The notes: a model not told the origin generated them from the sequence alone. A stretch of 64,000 nt of DNA from Polytrichum commune (GCA_950295325.1 OX485807.1:52296440-52360439); one strand, 5' to 3'. Shown: positions 1-11,890, counted from the first letter of the stretch. Numbers and translations are program-made.

Positions 1-263
1 TTGTGAGTATATGGTTGTTGCGATCCGTGATGCAGTCTAGTGGTGGGGTCTCAAGGTTTTTACATATTTTTCTATTTATTCTTTTTGGGTTGGTTTCATA
101 CAATTTTCTGTATTTGGATATGGTTTTCTTAATGCATTATTTAGTGTATTTAGTGGTAGTTTTTCTGGCTTGTAAATTTGTTGTTTTGGCTATCATTGCT
201 ATTTCTTTAATCCATGTGTTAATTAGGGAATCGTCTTCAGGTGGGGGAGGGATGTGTATTCGG

Positions 264-2465
264 CTATATTGTCTTAGTGTGTCCATTATTGGGTGTATGC
301 GTCAGTTTGTTAATTTTTTTTGCAATGTATATAGTTTTCCTGATTAGGTGGTAGGTTGTTATGTGTTGTTTCCAAATTTTTTGGATTTTTTTGGGCAAGT
401 AGCCACCTTGTTGAGTGGCTCTGCTGGTTAAGGTGGGTATAGGTGTGGCACTACACGTTTCTTCAATGTTTTTAGAGATTGTTTGGGTGATATTGTTCAT
501 TTGTGTACATGTTTGTTGCCATTGGTCTGGTGTTAGGTGGTCTTTAGATAGTAGGATGGTTATTTCATTAAGTTGGATTGCGTTTTCTTTGAAAAACTTG
601 GTATTAAAACTATCTAGTTTATCTTGTGGAATGGGGTTTAGAATTCTGGTTGATGGAGGTATTGAGAGTTGTGTTACTCGGACTAATAGGGTGTTGGGTG
701 GTATTTCTAGGATAATTGGTAGGTGGTCTGAGTTTAGGTTTTGTTCTTGTAGTGTACTTGATGTATATGTTGTTGCATATTGTGTATTTGTGTAGAAACC
801 GTCAATAAGGCTAGTGTGCGTGTAATTATATCCTCCTTGTCTAGAGTATGTGGTGTTTGTGGGAATATAGGCGAGGGCTAGACTATCTATGTAGGTTCTC
901 CATTTAATGTCCTCTTCATGTGGGGGAGTGGTACCGTGTTCATTTTGTTTACCTATTAGTGCGATGTCTCTATTAAAGTCCCCACATAGTGTGTGTGTAT
1001 GGTTTGGGTGTGCATTTATCTGGGTATTTATAGTATGCATTATATCCGGAATTAATCTGATGTCTTCTTCGTACGAGGGCATGTACATATGAAGTAGTAA
1101 CCATGGTTTTAGTGGGTCGTTTTTTATATGGATAATTTGTAGATATGGCGATATGTTGGTAGGGGATGGTATTTTGGAAATGTTTCCTTGGAACGCATAT
1201 TTTTTGTGTATGAGTGTGAAGAGGCCCCCTCTAGTTGGAGTATACGGTATCCTTTGTTTGATGCATCTCGTTAGTGTATGTGTGTTGTTAAAGATTAGTT
1301 TATATTCTGGAAATAGGTTTTGTATGTATTTAGTTGATTTAGTTTTTTTTAATTTTGTTTCTTGTATGGTGATTATGGCTGGTTTGTCTTGTGAGTGGTA
1401 TATAATGTTTTGTATGTTAGGTAATGTTGTATTTAGTGATGAGGCATTCCATGTTATGATTTGGGTGTAGTGATTAGTATTTTGGCTATGGTGTGGCAGT
1501 GGGGGTTGGGGCAATGATGATGTAGGTAGAGGGTGTATGTATTCAGTTAGGGGTTCGAATATTTTCAGTGTTTCTTTAAGAAAGTTTATAGGTAGGTAGG
1601 GAAATTGATTACTTAGTGCTTCGAGGCTTGGTGGGTCTTGGTTTTGATGTATGTATTTGTAAATTTTGTCGTGTATGGTAGTTGGTGGATTGATTATATT
1701 TTGGTTATCTTGTAATATTTGGGTATGCGGGTGTATAGTACTAATGTGGTTTTCAGGGGGATTTCTTAGGGCGTTTAGTTTGGTTAGCAATAAAGAGGTC
1801 CAATCCGGGTTTGAATTTTGGATGAGGTATTCACATGTATCTATGTTTGGGCCTATGGTTGTGATTAGTGCAAATAAAATGTTTGGTGTTGGATAATGCC
1901 TATTTTGGTTAATATATGATGAAAGGTTAGGGAATGTTCTAGAGACATTGTTATGGTTAGAGTGGTTTGTGTTTAGTAGCGGTGACAAGGTTTGTGTGAT
2001 GTGTTGGTATTCAGGATGAAACTTTATTGTACTCGGTATAAAGTATGTTTTGGATCTAGATATGTGTGCCGGTGGATGTTCTTTTAGTACGTTAAGCATA
2101 GGTCCTGGGTTTAGTTCTATGTCTCCACATTTTAGTAGTATATTGTGTATAATATTATGTAGGTTTTTAAATTTGGTCTTACTTTTCAAATTTTTATATA
2201 TATATTTTTTCTTAGTTTTGGGGGTTATGATGTTTTTGTGCTTTTTGTTCCTTTGATGGTGTTTGGTATTTTTGAATGGTTGAGTGTTATGCTTTATGGG
2301 TTTCTTGGCTAGGTGCTCGGTATTTAGTTTGGGTGTATGAGGTTTGTTATGTTTTTTCTTATGAGGTATGGTTAGGTGTAGGTTGTTGGTGTAAGGGGTG
2401 ATTTTTTCTATGTTTTTGGTGGTATTTATAGGGGGTTTGAAACCTTTGAAATGTGTGAGGTTCAA
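264..2465 (-). pseudogene. LINE ORF2 N-terminal part: 2A-like motif plus APE endonuclease
   Basis: A 733-codon open frame. It starts with TTG here and stays open up to a TAA near 2550; the first in-frame ATG comes only at codon 123. Residues 1-112 are basic and low in complexity. Residues 114-122 read GDIELNPGP, the 2A ribosome-skipping consensus. Residues about 335-585 are the exonuclease-endonuclease-phosphatase fold of LINE ORF2: TWN at 338-340, QET at 368-370, GDFN at 495-498, LIDGFY at 553-558 and SDH at 579-581, so the catalytic N, E, D, N, D and H are all present. The frame ends at a TAG (264-266), but the same protein continues in the +1 frame as DTLRQYSRIHIPPPPEDD, so a frameshift lies near 290-310. 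The endonuclease nicks target DNA to prime reverse transcription. Family call is secure; clade is not determined. Confidence 0.85.
2100..2126 (-). other. 2A-like ribosome-skipping motif (GDIELNPGP)
   Basis: The codons for G-D-I-E-L-N-P-G-P fit the D-x-E-x-N-P-G-P core of 2A peptides. Upstream residues (NIIHNILLKC) are hydrophobic and helix-prone, as in working 2A sequences. In known cases the ribosome fails to form the final Gly-Pro bond and continues, yielding two products from one frame. A methionine follows the final proline directly. Confidence 0.8.
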
Positions 2466-2820
2466 GTGATGGTTAGTTGTTATTATTATTATTTTTTGTT
2501 CTATGTTGGTGTTTTGGGGGTTTCTTCTTATGTTATGTGGTTCTATTAGTTAATATGATTTTGTGTTAGTGTAGCCGGGTTTATATGAGGGTGAATTTAT
2601 TAGTTTTTAAATTTTATTGAATTTTATTATGTTATTTTTATATATTTTTTGTGCAAGGCCGGTAGGCCGAGCTCCAATTAGGGTTGTTTGATTGGAGTGT
2701 ATTGATCTTTATATACATGTGGTCTATTAGGATTATGGTTTTTACACATGTATGTTAGTTGTAGTTCGTTGGTATTAGGGGTGATTTTTTCTATTATGTT
2801 TTGGTGGGTTTCAATATATT
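2380..2820 (-). repeat. Internal duplication in the LINE ORF1-ORF2 spacer
   Basis: A block around 2380-2440 recurs diverged at about 2755-2820. The shared + strand core is GGGGTGATTTTTTCTAT, and the minus-strand translations both contain an IEKITP motif followed by TNNLHLT or TNELQLT. The copies are about 370 bp apart, so the 5' part of ORF2 (or the spacer) arose by tandem duplication. The right copy sits in a separate short frame (3028 to 2678). Confidence 0.65.
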
Positions 2821-3474
2821 TAGTATATGGATGTTGTGTAAGGATATGCCTTTCGGGAGGGTTTGTATGTTTATTCGGGGGAGTTTTTATTGTTTTGTTA
2901 TTACTTTTGATGTGTTTGGTAAGTGGTTTTGTTGTGATTTTAATTTGTATGTTGTTTATTAGAAACTTTATTGGAGTATTGATGAGTGTTGTATTTATTT
3001 TGTTATTGTTTCTATATATTTTGTGCATAGTTTTTAATATGTAGTATTTGTTTTGTTTTCTATTAGTGTTTGTATATAACTTTGCTATATTGATTCCGTA
3101 TACTTTGTAGGTTTTTTGAGAGTTTTGTCTTTTAAGGTATTTGGTTTGGTATGTGTATTTTGGGTTGATGTTAGTTTTAGTATTGAGTATCTTAGGGTTA
3201 GGTGTGTATTGTTTTCTAAAGGTATTGATTGTTTATTTGTTGGAGTTAAGTTTCTCTATTATTTTGGTGGTACTTATAAATACCTTATTTTGTTTTTGTT
3301 TTTGTGTAGTATTAAAAGATACTTTTAGAGTGTCATGCGGTGTGGCCGGGTCGTTGTGTATCCTTATTAGTTTGACATGTCCATTGTATTGTCATGGGGT
3401 GTACCTTCCGAGTCTTTGGCGACGCTTTCGATGTAGTCTACCGTCATGAGTAGTTATTTTTTGAAGATTTTGAG

Positions 3475-5159
3475 CTAGGCTGTGATAGATTTCATGGATT
3501 TATCGGTGTATGTCGTTGCTCGCCGGTATGCATTTTTTTCTTTCTCCGTCATTTCTTTTCGTAATTTTGTATTTTCCCCTTCCACAATCTTTTTTACCTC
3601 TTGTCTTATTAGCCCATTGGAGGGTGCATTTTCTAAGGCCTCAACCGTACTTGCTAGAGCTGTGTTTACATCTGAGAATCCGAGTTTGGTAAGTTATGTT
3701 TGTGACGGTGCGTTGATACCATCTAGACTTTTGGGATGTGGGGTGAATTCTATATATTTACCAAGGAGTTTTGCATTTTTCTTCACGAATTTCTTATATA
3801 CTGTTGCGTTTAGGCATTGGACATTGCAACTTCCCACATGTTTACCATTCTCAATTTTAAAGAAGACATTGATTACGTTTTTTCCTTCCACGTGTTTTTT
3901 AATTTTGTATTTAATCTCATCCGTGCTTTTCACTTTGTTTAGGTTTCTTATTATGAGGATAAATACATTTTTTATTGCCTTATCATCTTCCGTGAGTTTG
4001 TCTCCTGACGTGAATTTGGCATCCATAATTTCGTTGTGGAGTGAGATTTTATATGTACTAATCTTCTTAGCTTGTTCCGGAGATGTTGTTACTATCCATG
4101 CAAACTCATTTTATTTTTCTTTTAGATATTAGTCACCTTATAGTCATATTTACGGTTAAATCCTTCATTTACTACCTCTTCAAAGATGTTGAAGCATTCT
4201 TTACCAATTAGTGTGTCACTAGAGATTTTTACCAAGAGAGGATTATTCAACGCGAGCATATCGTAAGACTTGCAGACTTTTCCTCTCCAAGATTTTTCTT
4301 CATCCAAAGTGAGTATGAAGGCCTTAGTTCCTTGGAGAAGACTTTTTACATCAACTACCGGATTCTCAAGATGAAGTTTGATTGTACCACTCCATGTGGT
4401 GGATTTGTAGTAGCACATGATAGCTATGAGTTCACCTATCAAGCTTCCGGTTTTTATGTTCATTGTAGCTAATCTTTCCTTAACTTTGTCCATTATTACA
4501 TCTTTCTCTCATTTTATTTTTTTGAGTTCAAAGTGGATTGATATTTGGTAGTCAAAGGAAAATCCATTCTCATCCACCTCCACATCAAATGGGAGTTGGG
4601 TGAGATTGAAGTGTTGTCCCTCAATTCCATCCTTCCTTTTGGAGGGCCACTCCAATTGCGGGACATATGGAAATGAGGGTTGTGTATTCTGTATTTCATT
4701 TGCTTCATCAAAATCTATTCTTTTTTTCATTGGTTCTCTCGTTGTTTCCATATTTTCTTGGGGTAGCTCTTTTTGTTTGTTGATGAGGTTTAGGGCTTGG
4801 AACCCTAGCCACAAAGATAAACCATTTGGTCCTAGACTTTTCTTACTTTTAGTTTTTTTCTGGATGATGGTTACTATGGCCGAGGTGGTTCTTTTTTGTG
4901 AGGTGTTTATGATTTCGTTTTCTTCAACCACACATACATCCATATTCCTTGTGGAACTAGCTTCCGCCATGTATTTAGACATGTATGAAACATCATAGAA
5001 AAGGTTTTTATAGTGGATTTTTAAGGAGATTTTCTTAGTGTTTTTTGTAGTGTTAAGTAAACCGTTACTCCTTTGGGCCTCATAACCAGTATCTTCCCAC
5101 CACTTAATTGATGGGCCTATGCGATAGTTGGTGGTAGAGAAGGAATAGTTTGCATACAT
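3475..5159 (-). pseudogene. LINE ORF1 protein, broken
   Basis: Starts at ATG 5159. One frame runs to an in-frame TGA at 4509-4511, continues through MDKVKERLATM to TAA at 4122, then shifts +1 (NEFAWIVTTSPEQAKK onwards), crosses another in-frame TAA at 3694-3696 and ends at TAG 3475. The pieces join into one protein of about 550 residues. The central part (SCNVQCLNATVYKKF, GKYIEFTPHPKSLDG) looks like the RNA-binding central domain of LINE ORF1 proteins; the last 70 residues are charged and probably coiled coil. By analogy, the intact protein would bind element RNA as a chaperone. Three stops and one frameshift show it is dead. The assignment rests on position upstream of ORF2, common orientation and common base bias. 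Confidence 0.7.
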
Positions 5160-5334
5160 TCTAGAGAGATAAAAACCTACATAATGTATTTTGCTATGGT
5201 TGTTGTAATTATGTCTTAGATAATGTTTACTTTTGTTGAAAAAACAAAGGTAAACATTATTTGCATCATCCCATACTATTGGGTTTGATGTTACATTTTT
5301 ATGTTCATTTTAAAAATAAGATTGTACAAGACAT

Positions 5335-6060
5335 TCCCATAGGTTGTGAGATTTGACACTTTGAGAGTTCCTCCAATATGGTGTGGCTAGCAATAGCCAC
5401 AAAATGAGAATAAGGTTTTTTGCATATGCAAACTTCATATTTTTTCCTATCCTAGCAAATATCTAGCAATTCTATGTGCCTGATACTATGTTTTTGTGTG
5501 CCTAAGTGCAAGATTTTGAATGAATTAGACCTATATACTTGTTCAAACTTACCTTAGTTGATGTTTGGGTGCGTTTTCGTGTCGTAATATCCCTCCAAAG
5601 CTTTGGGTTGTCTCAAAACTCCAAAGGCTTGTAGCTCCGGCACTTCACAGCACGCGACTCCAGCAGCTTGCCGCGCACTACTCCAGCAACTCTCGGTAGT
5701 TGTAGTAGCCTTGCTATTGGGTAATGGTGTCAAAATATCACAGCAGTGTAACTAGTTAGACTTGCAAGCACTGAAGCAAGCCCTGACGCAGCTCCTACGT
5801 CTCCAGCAGGTTCCCCTTCTTATCCACGGTTTCACCAAAGGGTCGCCGCGATGTAACCAGTTGGGCTTGCAAACACTAGGATCACAACCTGATTACACCA
5901 GAAAGTATTCACGATCACTGGGCAACATCAGGTAGAATTTAAATCTCTCACGTCAAAGAATCAGACTGAGTTTTTCCAAGCTAGTCTGGTGGGTTTCGGC
6001 AATTCTATATGTCTCGGAATATTATTGTGGTGGGATGGTTCAGTGGATTTCTAAATTTTT
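5335..6060. other. Non-coding stretch, repeat fragments
   Basis: No coding signal. It contains a TCCAGCAG-rich low-complexity part (5640-5830) and, at about 5850-5905, a fragment of the dispersed repeat seen in full at 45365-45560 (shared core ACCAGTTGG followed by GCTTGCAAACACTAGGATC). Confidence 0.5.
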
Positions 6061-6395
6061 GATGATCTCAGGTGGTCCAGCAGACAGGTGCAGTGGGTTT
6101 CGGAGTATTCTGTGATTTTCAAGACTCTTATGACTTGGCTTAGGGGATTTTGGAGACTCTGAGATGAGATTTCGGAGACTTCTAAGATGAGATCTTCGGA
6201 GACTCTACGATGAGACAGGTCCAGCAGACAGGTGCAGTGGGATTCTGAGTTCTCTGGTGATCTAAAGACTCTTCTGATCCGGCTTAGGAGATTTCGGAGA
6301 TTTTAAGATGCGATTTCGGAGACTCTAAGACTCTAAGATGAGGTTTCGGAGACTCTAAGATGGGATTTCGGAGACTCTAAGATGAGACTCTCTTT
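6060..6395. repeat. GA-rich tandem repeat (TTTCGGAGACTCTAAGATGAG units)
   Basis: Short units of about 22-24 bp built on CGGAGACTCTAAGATGAGAT recur at least eight times with variation. At a higher level, a ~137-bp block containing CCAGCAGACAGGTGCAGTGG occurs twice (about 6070-6176 and 6208-6320). It lies downstream, in minus-strand sense, of the broken mobile-element gene and could be its 3' region. Confidence 0.8.
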
Positions 6396-6932
6396 GTAGG
6401 ATCCGTGAGATTAACAAAGAGCAGCATTGAATGAGTAAGAAATAAGGCTATAATGAGCAGCTATGAATGAGTAGTGAATGAACAAACTATGGGGCAATTG
6501 GGTTTTCTTCTCCTCCTTCAGAACTACACTCTGCCCTCTAGGCAACTTGTGATTCTGACTCTCAGTGTAGATAATCAAATGAATATAGATCTATTGGGTG
6601 GCGTCGTGACTCCCCTCTCCTTCGATCTCCTCCAAAGGTTTGGATCCACAAAACGGAGTTCGGTGATGTTCTTGGCAGGTAGTATCTTCTTTGGTGTCGA
6701 CACGTCCACGTCGGCGTTGGCAGCTTCTCTGCAGTGAAAGCTTGGGGGGAAGAGATGAGTGTTGCGAACTGCAGCTTCAATAGCAACAACGAGAGGTAGC
6801 TTCTCCAACTTCGGGGAAGGGTTGTAGCGGCGTTGTCTATCAACTTCGGCAGCTTCGTCTGGCGCTTGAGATGCAAGGAAGCGAGAGTGAGATGTAGGGA
6901 AGCGAGAGTGTAAGGTGACTTTGTAGTGCTGC

Positions 6933-6951
6933 GGGGGGGGGGGGGGGGGGG
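6933..6951. repeat. Poly-G run (19 G)
   Basis: An uninterrupted run of 19 G on the + strand, able to form a G-quadruplex. It lies at the 3' side of the broken mobile-element gene. Confidence 0.9.
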
Positions 6952-6991
6952 TCATATACTCTAGCGTAGTGATGAGTGGTGGAAATATAAA

Positions 6992-8134
6992 TTAGTACTT
7001 TACCAGGATAGGGAGCGTTTTCCGGGCGGAAGACGGATCCGCTGACTCCATCAACTGGTCGTAAAGGTGTGTTTTGTTGACGATCTCTCCCGGATGGCCC
7101 ACCAACTCCCGGACCCGGCTCAACACCACGACTTGTTCCGCCTGGTACTTCCGGATCTCCTCGCTCTTCTGGGCGAGCTCCCAGGTCATAGCGCCCACTT
7201 GTGCCGCCAGCTTTGCCTTCTCCGTCTCCAGGGTCTCCACCTGTTCCCGGTCCGTCCGCTTGGCCAACCCCCGGAGGATATTTCCGGGTCCACAATTGCC
7301 TAGGGCCTTGTTCACTCCCCAGGTGATGTGCTCCATCCGGAAGTGCTGGTTCTAGAGCTCCGTCAACTCATCCCGGACGCGTTTAAAGGGGGCTTCTGGA
7401 AACTCAAAGGTGGAGAGGTCGATGTCCTTCCAGGGAACTTCTCGGCTGGGTCCAGCTTCTTGTCAGGCCGGTGGTGAGGTGGGTTTCCGGACCTTCGGAG
7501 GGGACGAAACCGGAGGTGGTTTCGGAACCGTTGTGTCGCTGGAATCCTCTGTTCCGGTCTCCACAACTTCGACTTCCGGACTGATCTTGTACACCACCTC
7601 ATTTTCCACTATCGTCAGCATGTCCTCCTCCTCTTCATTGATGCAGTCGTGGTGCTGGTAGAGGTGGAGGATGTAAAGGGGAAAAAAAGAGGGTTTCCGG
7701 CCAATGTGGGGGATGGATTTCTCCACATATTCCTGAATTAATCTACCCCAATTTACAGGCCGGGCTCCGGACATGGCCCCGAACAGGGTGTTGGCCATGG
7801 TAATGCTGAGCCGCTTGGGCTTTTCCGGACTAAGGATGGAGAGAATAAATTCTATGACTCTCCTCTCTCTAGGGTTCCTACAATTCCCGGGATGGAAGCC
7901 GTCCTTAGGATCCGGGTCCGTTCTGAATTTCCCTACGTAAAAACTATCCATGCGGCTAGCCCAGCCCTCGCCCTTTCCTTTCGAAAATCCGTAAACTTGA
8001 GCCCATACCTCCGGCATCCACTTCTCCGGCTCCTGCCTCATCGTCCAAATCCACTGATTGCCTCTCTCAAACAGGAATTCCCGCAATGTGGCCTCCGCTC
8101 GGGGATTCCAGGTTTGGCGAGTAATCCCTCGCAA
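6992..8134 (-). pseudogene. Plant mobile-element (gag-like or transposon) protein, broken
   Basis: One reading frame from 8134 to 6992 is interrupted by two nonsense codons, TGA at 7463-7465 and a TAG near 7352 (probably from CAG, context ELQNQHF). The N-terminal 165 residues contain NPRERRVIEFILSILSPEK and NTLFGAMSGARPVNWGRL, followed by PLYILHLYQHHDCI; this pattern resembles the putative plant transposon protein domain found in many copies in land-plant genomes. A proline-rich linker follows, then a C-terminal coiled coil (about 7160-7260). The 5' end is also damaged: a TAG lies just upstream in the frame, and an ATG-containing frame overlaps from 8160. Base use is GC-rich and TCCGG-rich, unlike surrounding DNA, which suggests a distinct mobile element. 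Function unknown. Confidence 0.6.
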
Positions 8135-8464
8135 CCCATCCGACTAAGGTCCTCTATGAGCTCCTTGAGCTCGTAATCTCTCTTCGGGGTGGCCGGCGAT
8201 ACCGGTTTCACGGGAATCGGGACCTGCTCCCTCTCATCTTCCTCTCGGCTTCCGGCATTTTGCTTCGCACTCTCAATCCTCTAACAATCCCCGGCTTCTT
8301 CCCTCCGGAGTTCTATCTGCCAATCACTAAGGAATCCCAGCAATCCAATTGTTGGCGACTCAAAAAACAGCTCACCGCTCATTCTCTCGACAACGCCGCT
8401 CGCGCAAATGACTCGGAGAAGGAGAGAAATTCCTTTAAGTACTCTCTCCCTCTTCCTCTAACGG

Positions 8465-8640
8465 GCTTGGGTGCTTAACCGTTTCCGTTGCAACCGTCCG
8501 GGTTCCGGTGTAACCGTCTTCCGGTATAACCGTCTTCCGGTCCAGACGCTCCGGACCGGACCGTTTAAAAACGGTCCCCCAGGATTAAGTTCCGGTCCAA
8601 CCAAAGTGTCCGTTCTAACCATTTTAACGCGTAAGGCGGG
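8465..8640. repeat. CCGG/ACCGT-rich degenerate repeat upstream of the mobile-element gene
   Basis: Short repeats of TTCCGGTGTAACCGTC and TTCCGGTATAACCGTC, then CTCCGGACCGGACCG, packed upstream of the broken minus-strand gene. Location and density suggest the promoter or U3-like region of that element. No clear long terminal repeat pair was found. Confidence 0.45.
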
Positions 8641-8649
8641 TGCGTAGAA

Positions 8650-9720
8650 CCTTATTTCATAAAAACAACTATCCAACCCTAGGGAACCCTACTTTGAGAA
8701 CAATACCAGGGTATTATCCGAATATTAATCCGGTTAGGAAGCCAATCCGGACTTCCGTGGATTTTTGGGCTCCCACACCAGTCAAGGGTCATGTTGTGTT
8801 TGGCACGGATGCGTGATGTGGACTACCTTCGTAAAGAAAGAGCTCTTGGGACTTCACAATCAAGCTTTTGAAGGGGGTGATTCACTGCTTATGATATTTC
8901 TACCTTAGAAGAGATTGGATTGCATGCTCAATATATGATACCTATACTAAGCTCAAGAGTCGACGTAATTAAAGACCTACTTATTAATAAACACTTTAAC
9001 CCATCCGATACCTTATATTGACAAACACTCCGGGAAACCACCTCGAAAGTGGGAACGTGGTCACAAAATATTGTGGCATTTATCATAACCCTTTGCACTC
9101 TTAGGATAGATATGGACCACGAACACTCAACCACAAAATAATGAGCCGTAAAACCTACACTTACGGTCTAATTAAGAAGTGTACAACTTTCACGTGTGCG
9201 GTAGATTTTCAATCAAATCTTCAAGTACTCTCCAAATCGATATGTAATAGGTCTGTCAGTCATGGAGCCTCCGAAGCTTTGAATGTCGATATATGATGTC
9301 TCCGGAGTGCAATGCACGATTTTTCTTAAACTCTAGGGCTCCGATCCATTCGATATGCGTGACTAGGAGGAGTATTGAAAGTCAAAATGAAGTAGAACTA
9401 GATATCCATGCTTTCGAAACTCTTGAATTTGGACTAGGCTAGCTAGATGCAAATTGATGCGCACCTTTGCTATTTTTGCACTTGAAGTGACTCTGTTTCC
9501 AGTGTTCATGTTTTTTGTTCTCATCAGCAGCATGCTATTGTTAAGGTCAGTGTGTTGAAATGGGTCGAAGGAAATACTTGTATACTACAATGACAGAATT
9601 TTATCAGATAGAGTTTATCTCCCCGGGCAAGAGGCCGGGTTGATTTCTGCAAGAGAAGTTCAAGTCAGTTTCAATATAAGAAAGAATAACCTTCCCTTTT
9701 TTAATGAATAAGACACATAA
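8650..9720. other. No gene seen
   Basis: No open frame with coding character, splice signals or recognised repeat. AT-rich intergenic DNA. Confidence 0.4.
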
Positions 9721-9724
9721 CATT

Positions 9725-9925
9725 ATTCAGTTGAGTGACTATGTTGGGTGGGGCCGAGAATATGTCAAATAAGGTGGTAGAATAATACCTTACATATCTC
9801 CTTGTCAAAAAGAAGATTAAACCTAAAACACAAGTGAGATGCAGGTGAAGCATTGTCATTGAATATTATTACTATGGAACAGTTGATAGAAGATGAATAA
9901 CGTTATGTCATGTGAGTTTCAAAAA
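9725..9925 (+). repeat. Dispersed repeat family 1, copy a
   Basis: About 190 bp are shared, same orientation, with 21655-21845. Landmarks are GAATATGTCAAATAAGGTG / GAATATGTCATGTAAGGTG and GGTGAAGCATTGTCATT / GGTGAAGCATTGCCATT. Class unknown; no terminal inverted repeat was found. Confidence 0.7.
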
Positions 9926-10120
9926 TTGTGAGAAAAAGAACGACCGACTCAATTTGGATTCGCAAATTATCTTGTATCTATGGCGTGTTCAGTAGTGATA
10001 GGAGATTCGGTGGATGCAGAGCTAAAAGTGTTTGTTTTAGGCCCACTTCAGTTATGGCAGTTGCTAACTATTACAATACATAAGCTTAGGTCTAGGTCAT
10101 TTGAACCAGTGCCCAGGAAG

Positions 10121-10325
10121 TTTTTGGGCATAGTCGGTCAAGATCCTAGTGATTCTTAATCCAGCCGGTTACATGTTGACATCTTCCAGTTTTGCTTCAT
10201 TCATTGAGATGTATTCTATAGATTCCTCTAGAATGATGGGCTATTCTCCTGAAGTCTCCAACTTCAACCGGTTCTCAAACTCAATAACCGGTTCATCTGC
10301 AACTAACCGCCAGTTCTTCCCGGAC
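10121..10325 (+). repeat. Dispersed repeat family 2, copy a
   Basis: This ~205-bp unit has the landmarks TTTTTGGGCATAGTCGGT, CCGGTTACATGTTGACATC and CTTCAACCGGTT. It recurs at 10641-10845 in the same orientation and at 45365-45560 inverted, with a fragment at about 5850-5905. AACCGGTT is frequent in it. Confidence 0.8.
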
Positions 10326-10640
10326 ATAGATTTGAACGGAGCCTCAAATCACCAATAGTTTATTCAACATACGCTAAGATACCATGCCCAGTCTAGACAC
10401 CAATGAATCCTTATGTGATTCCCACACTCTGGGTCATCAACAGTTTGTTAGTTTGAGCATCTCAGGGATCCATACAGACCAAGCATCTGTATAAGATGTT
10501 ATAAGATATTCAACAATAAATGCAAACAAGTTAAGCCGATTGGAATTTATCACAGTTGTGCTCCACACTGCAACTTCCATTATTACTTCAGTATGGTGCA
10601 TTTGAGACTGGGCTCGGAGTCCAAAGAGCAGTGATTGGGG

Positions 10641-10845
10641 AGATTTTTGGGCATAATCGGTTGAGATCCTAGTGTTTGCAAGTCCAACCGGTTACATGTT
10701 GACATCCTTCGGTTTTCCTTTATTAAATTGGGGTATATTCTGTAGATTCTTCTTAAATGATCAGTAATTCTCCTGAAGTCTTGAACTTCAACCGGTTATT
10801 TCTCAAACTCAACCGGTTCATCTGTGACTAACTGCCAGTTCTCCC
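10641..10845 (+). repeat. Dispersed repeat family 2, copy b
   Basis: Direct copy of 10121-10325, 520 bp further on, with scattered substitutions and small indels. The pair may be one local duplication or the two ends of one element. Confidence 0.8.
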
Positions 10846-10859
10846 CGATCATAGCACAA

Positions 10860-11890
10860 TGGTGTTCCACAATGCCACATCATTTTAACTTAACACCAGT
10901 TGTGTGCCAGCATTTTAGAGAATTCTGGCAATCTATATGCTATTCATATTGAATTGGTCATTTTTGCTAACAGATCACTTACAGTCTGCCCAAGGGCGGT
11001 GACCATGCATTTTGTGAGGGCCGTTGACATTCATCCAAAGGCCATAGCATGGAGAATTAGAAGTGAGTTTTTTCTAGTCACTGCTGGCTTTGAAGTGCAG
11101 TGTAAAGACATACCTGATCGGCCGCACAATTGAGTGCTATTTCCTAATTTGAAACAAATTGGATGACATCAAGAAGGTAACCAAGAAAGTAGTCAAAATA
11201 CAACTATAACAGGCAAAAACCTCACCAAGGAATCCCAAGGGACCTGAATTGATATCCATGACCGATTGGAAAAGCAAATTCATATCTCATCACTCACATG
11301 GAATTCTAAAACCTGTAAACCATTAGTTGTCTGCGATTTACCACTCCATGTCCATTCAAACTTTCATTGGCTTCTTACATTCTCAAGCTCGAGTGTAAAA
11401 TGAAGTGAAACTAACTGAACATTTTGCACTGATGAGAATTTACACTTTCAATGCTCATGGGCACACCGATCTTTAGTGTAAGATGCACATGTACAGTTAA
11501 TACATGCAAAATCACATATAAAGATGTGAAGCCAAAGATCTAAGGCCGTAGTGTTTTGGTCTCAAAATGCATTATTCCCAAGATGGGAAAGTATATATAT
11601 ATATATGAACACAATATCGGAAAACTTCTCCGATTTGGAAAGATGAACTGCAGTGTACATTGTTACCATTCACAAAATCTTCCTCGATTACACTGAAAAC
11701 TTTTCAGCACCACTTGCACATGTTGATATGGAAGGGGACACTGGACTCTACATATTAAATACATGTTACCAACCTACAATTGCACAGGTTTTAACATACA
11801 TAGGGGGCAAAACACGAGAACAGCAATCTCTGCGATTGGAGTGTACACCACACCCATTTGAAGAAATTATCAAGGTACCGTAGGAACACC
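10860..11890. other. Intergenic and 3' flank of coiled-coil gene A
   Basis: Contains the presumed 3' UTR of the gene ending at 11891 and a short (TA)n run at about 11592-11606. No further coding signal. Confidence 0.45.

Larger units (their letters stand above)
1..5330 (-). mobile_element. LINE (non-LTR retrotransposon), decayed, RT end beyond left edge
   Basis: Read on the minus strand, the element has a 5' region near 5.16-5.33 kb, ORF1 remnants (5159 to 3475), a spacer, and ORF2 (from about 2550 leftwards) carrying an APE-type endonuclease. The reverse transcriptase expected after the endonuclease would lie left of base 1; the last translatable stretch (about 300 to 1, another frame) has the basic linker usually found between endonuclease and RT. 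The whole block has a strong strand bias: the sense strand is rich in A and C and poor in G, which sets the element off from its neighbours. Several in-frame stops and frameshifts make it a dead copy. The exact 5' boundary is uncertain. Confidence 0.88.

Noticed and set aside
415-2256. Open frames on the + strand opposite the LINE
   Set aside because: They are antisense shadows of ORF2, made of L, V, C, F and S from T/G-rich DNA, with no family resemblance.
8465-8640. Long terminal repeat of a retrotransposon
   Set aside because: The CCGG-rich words do not recur at the other side of the broken gene, and no primer-binding site was seen.
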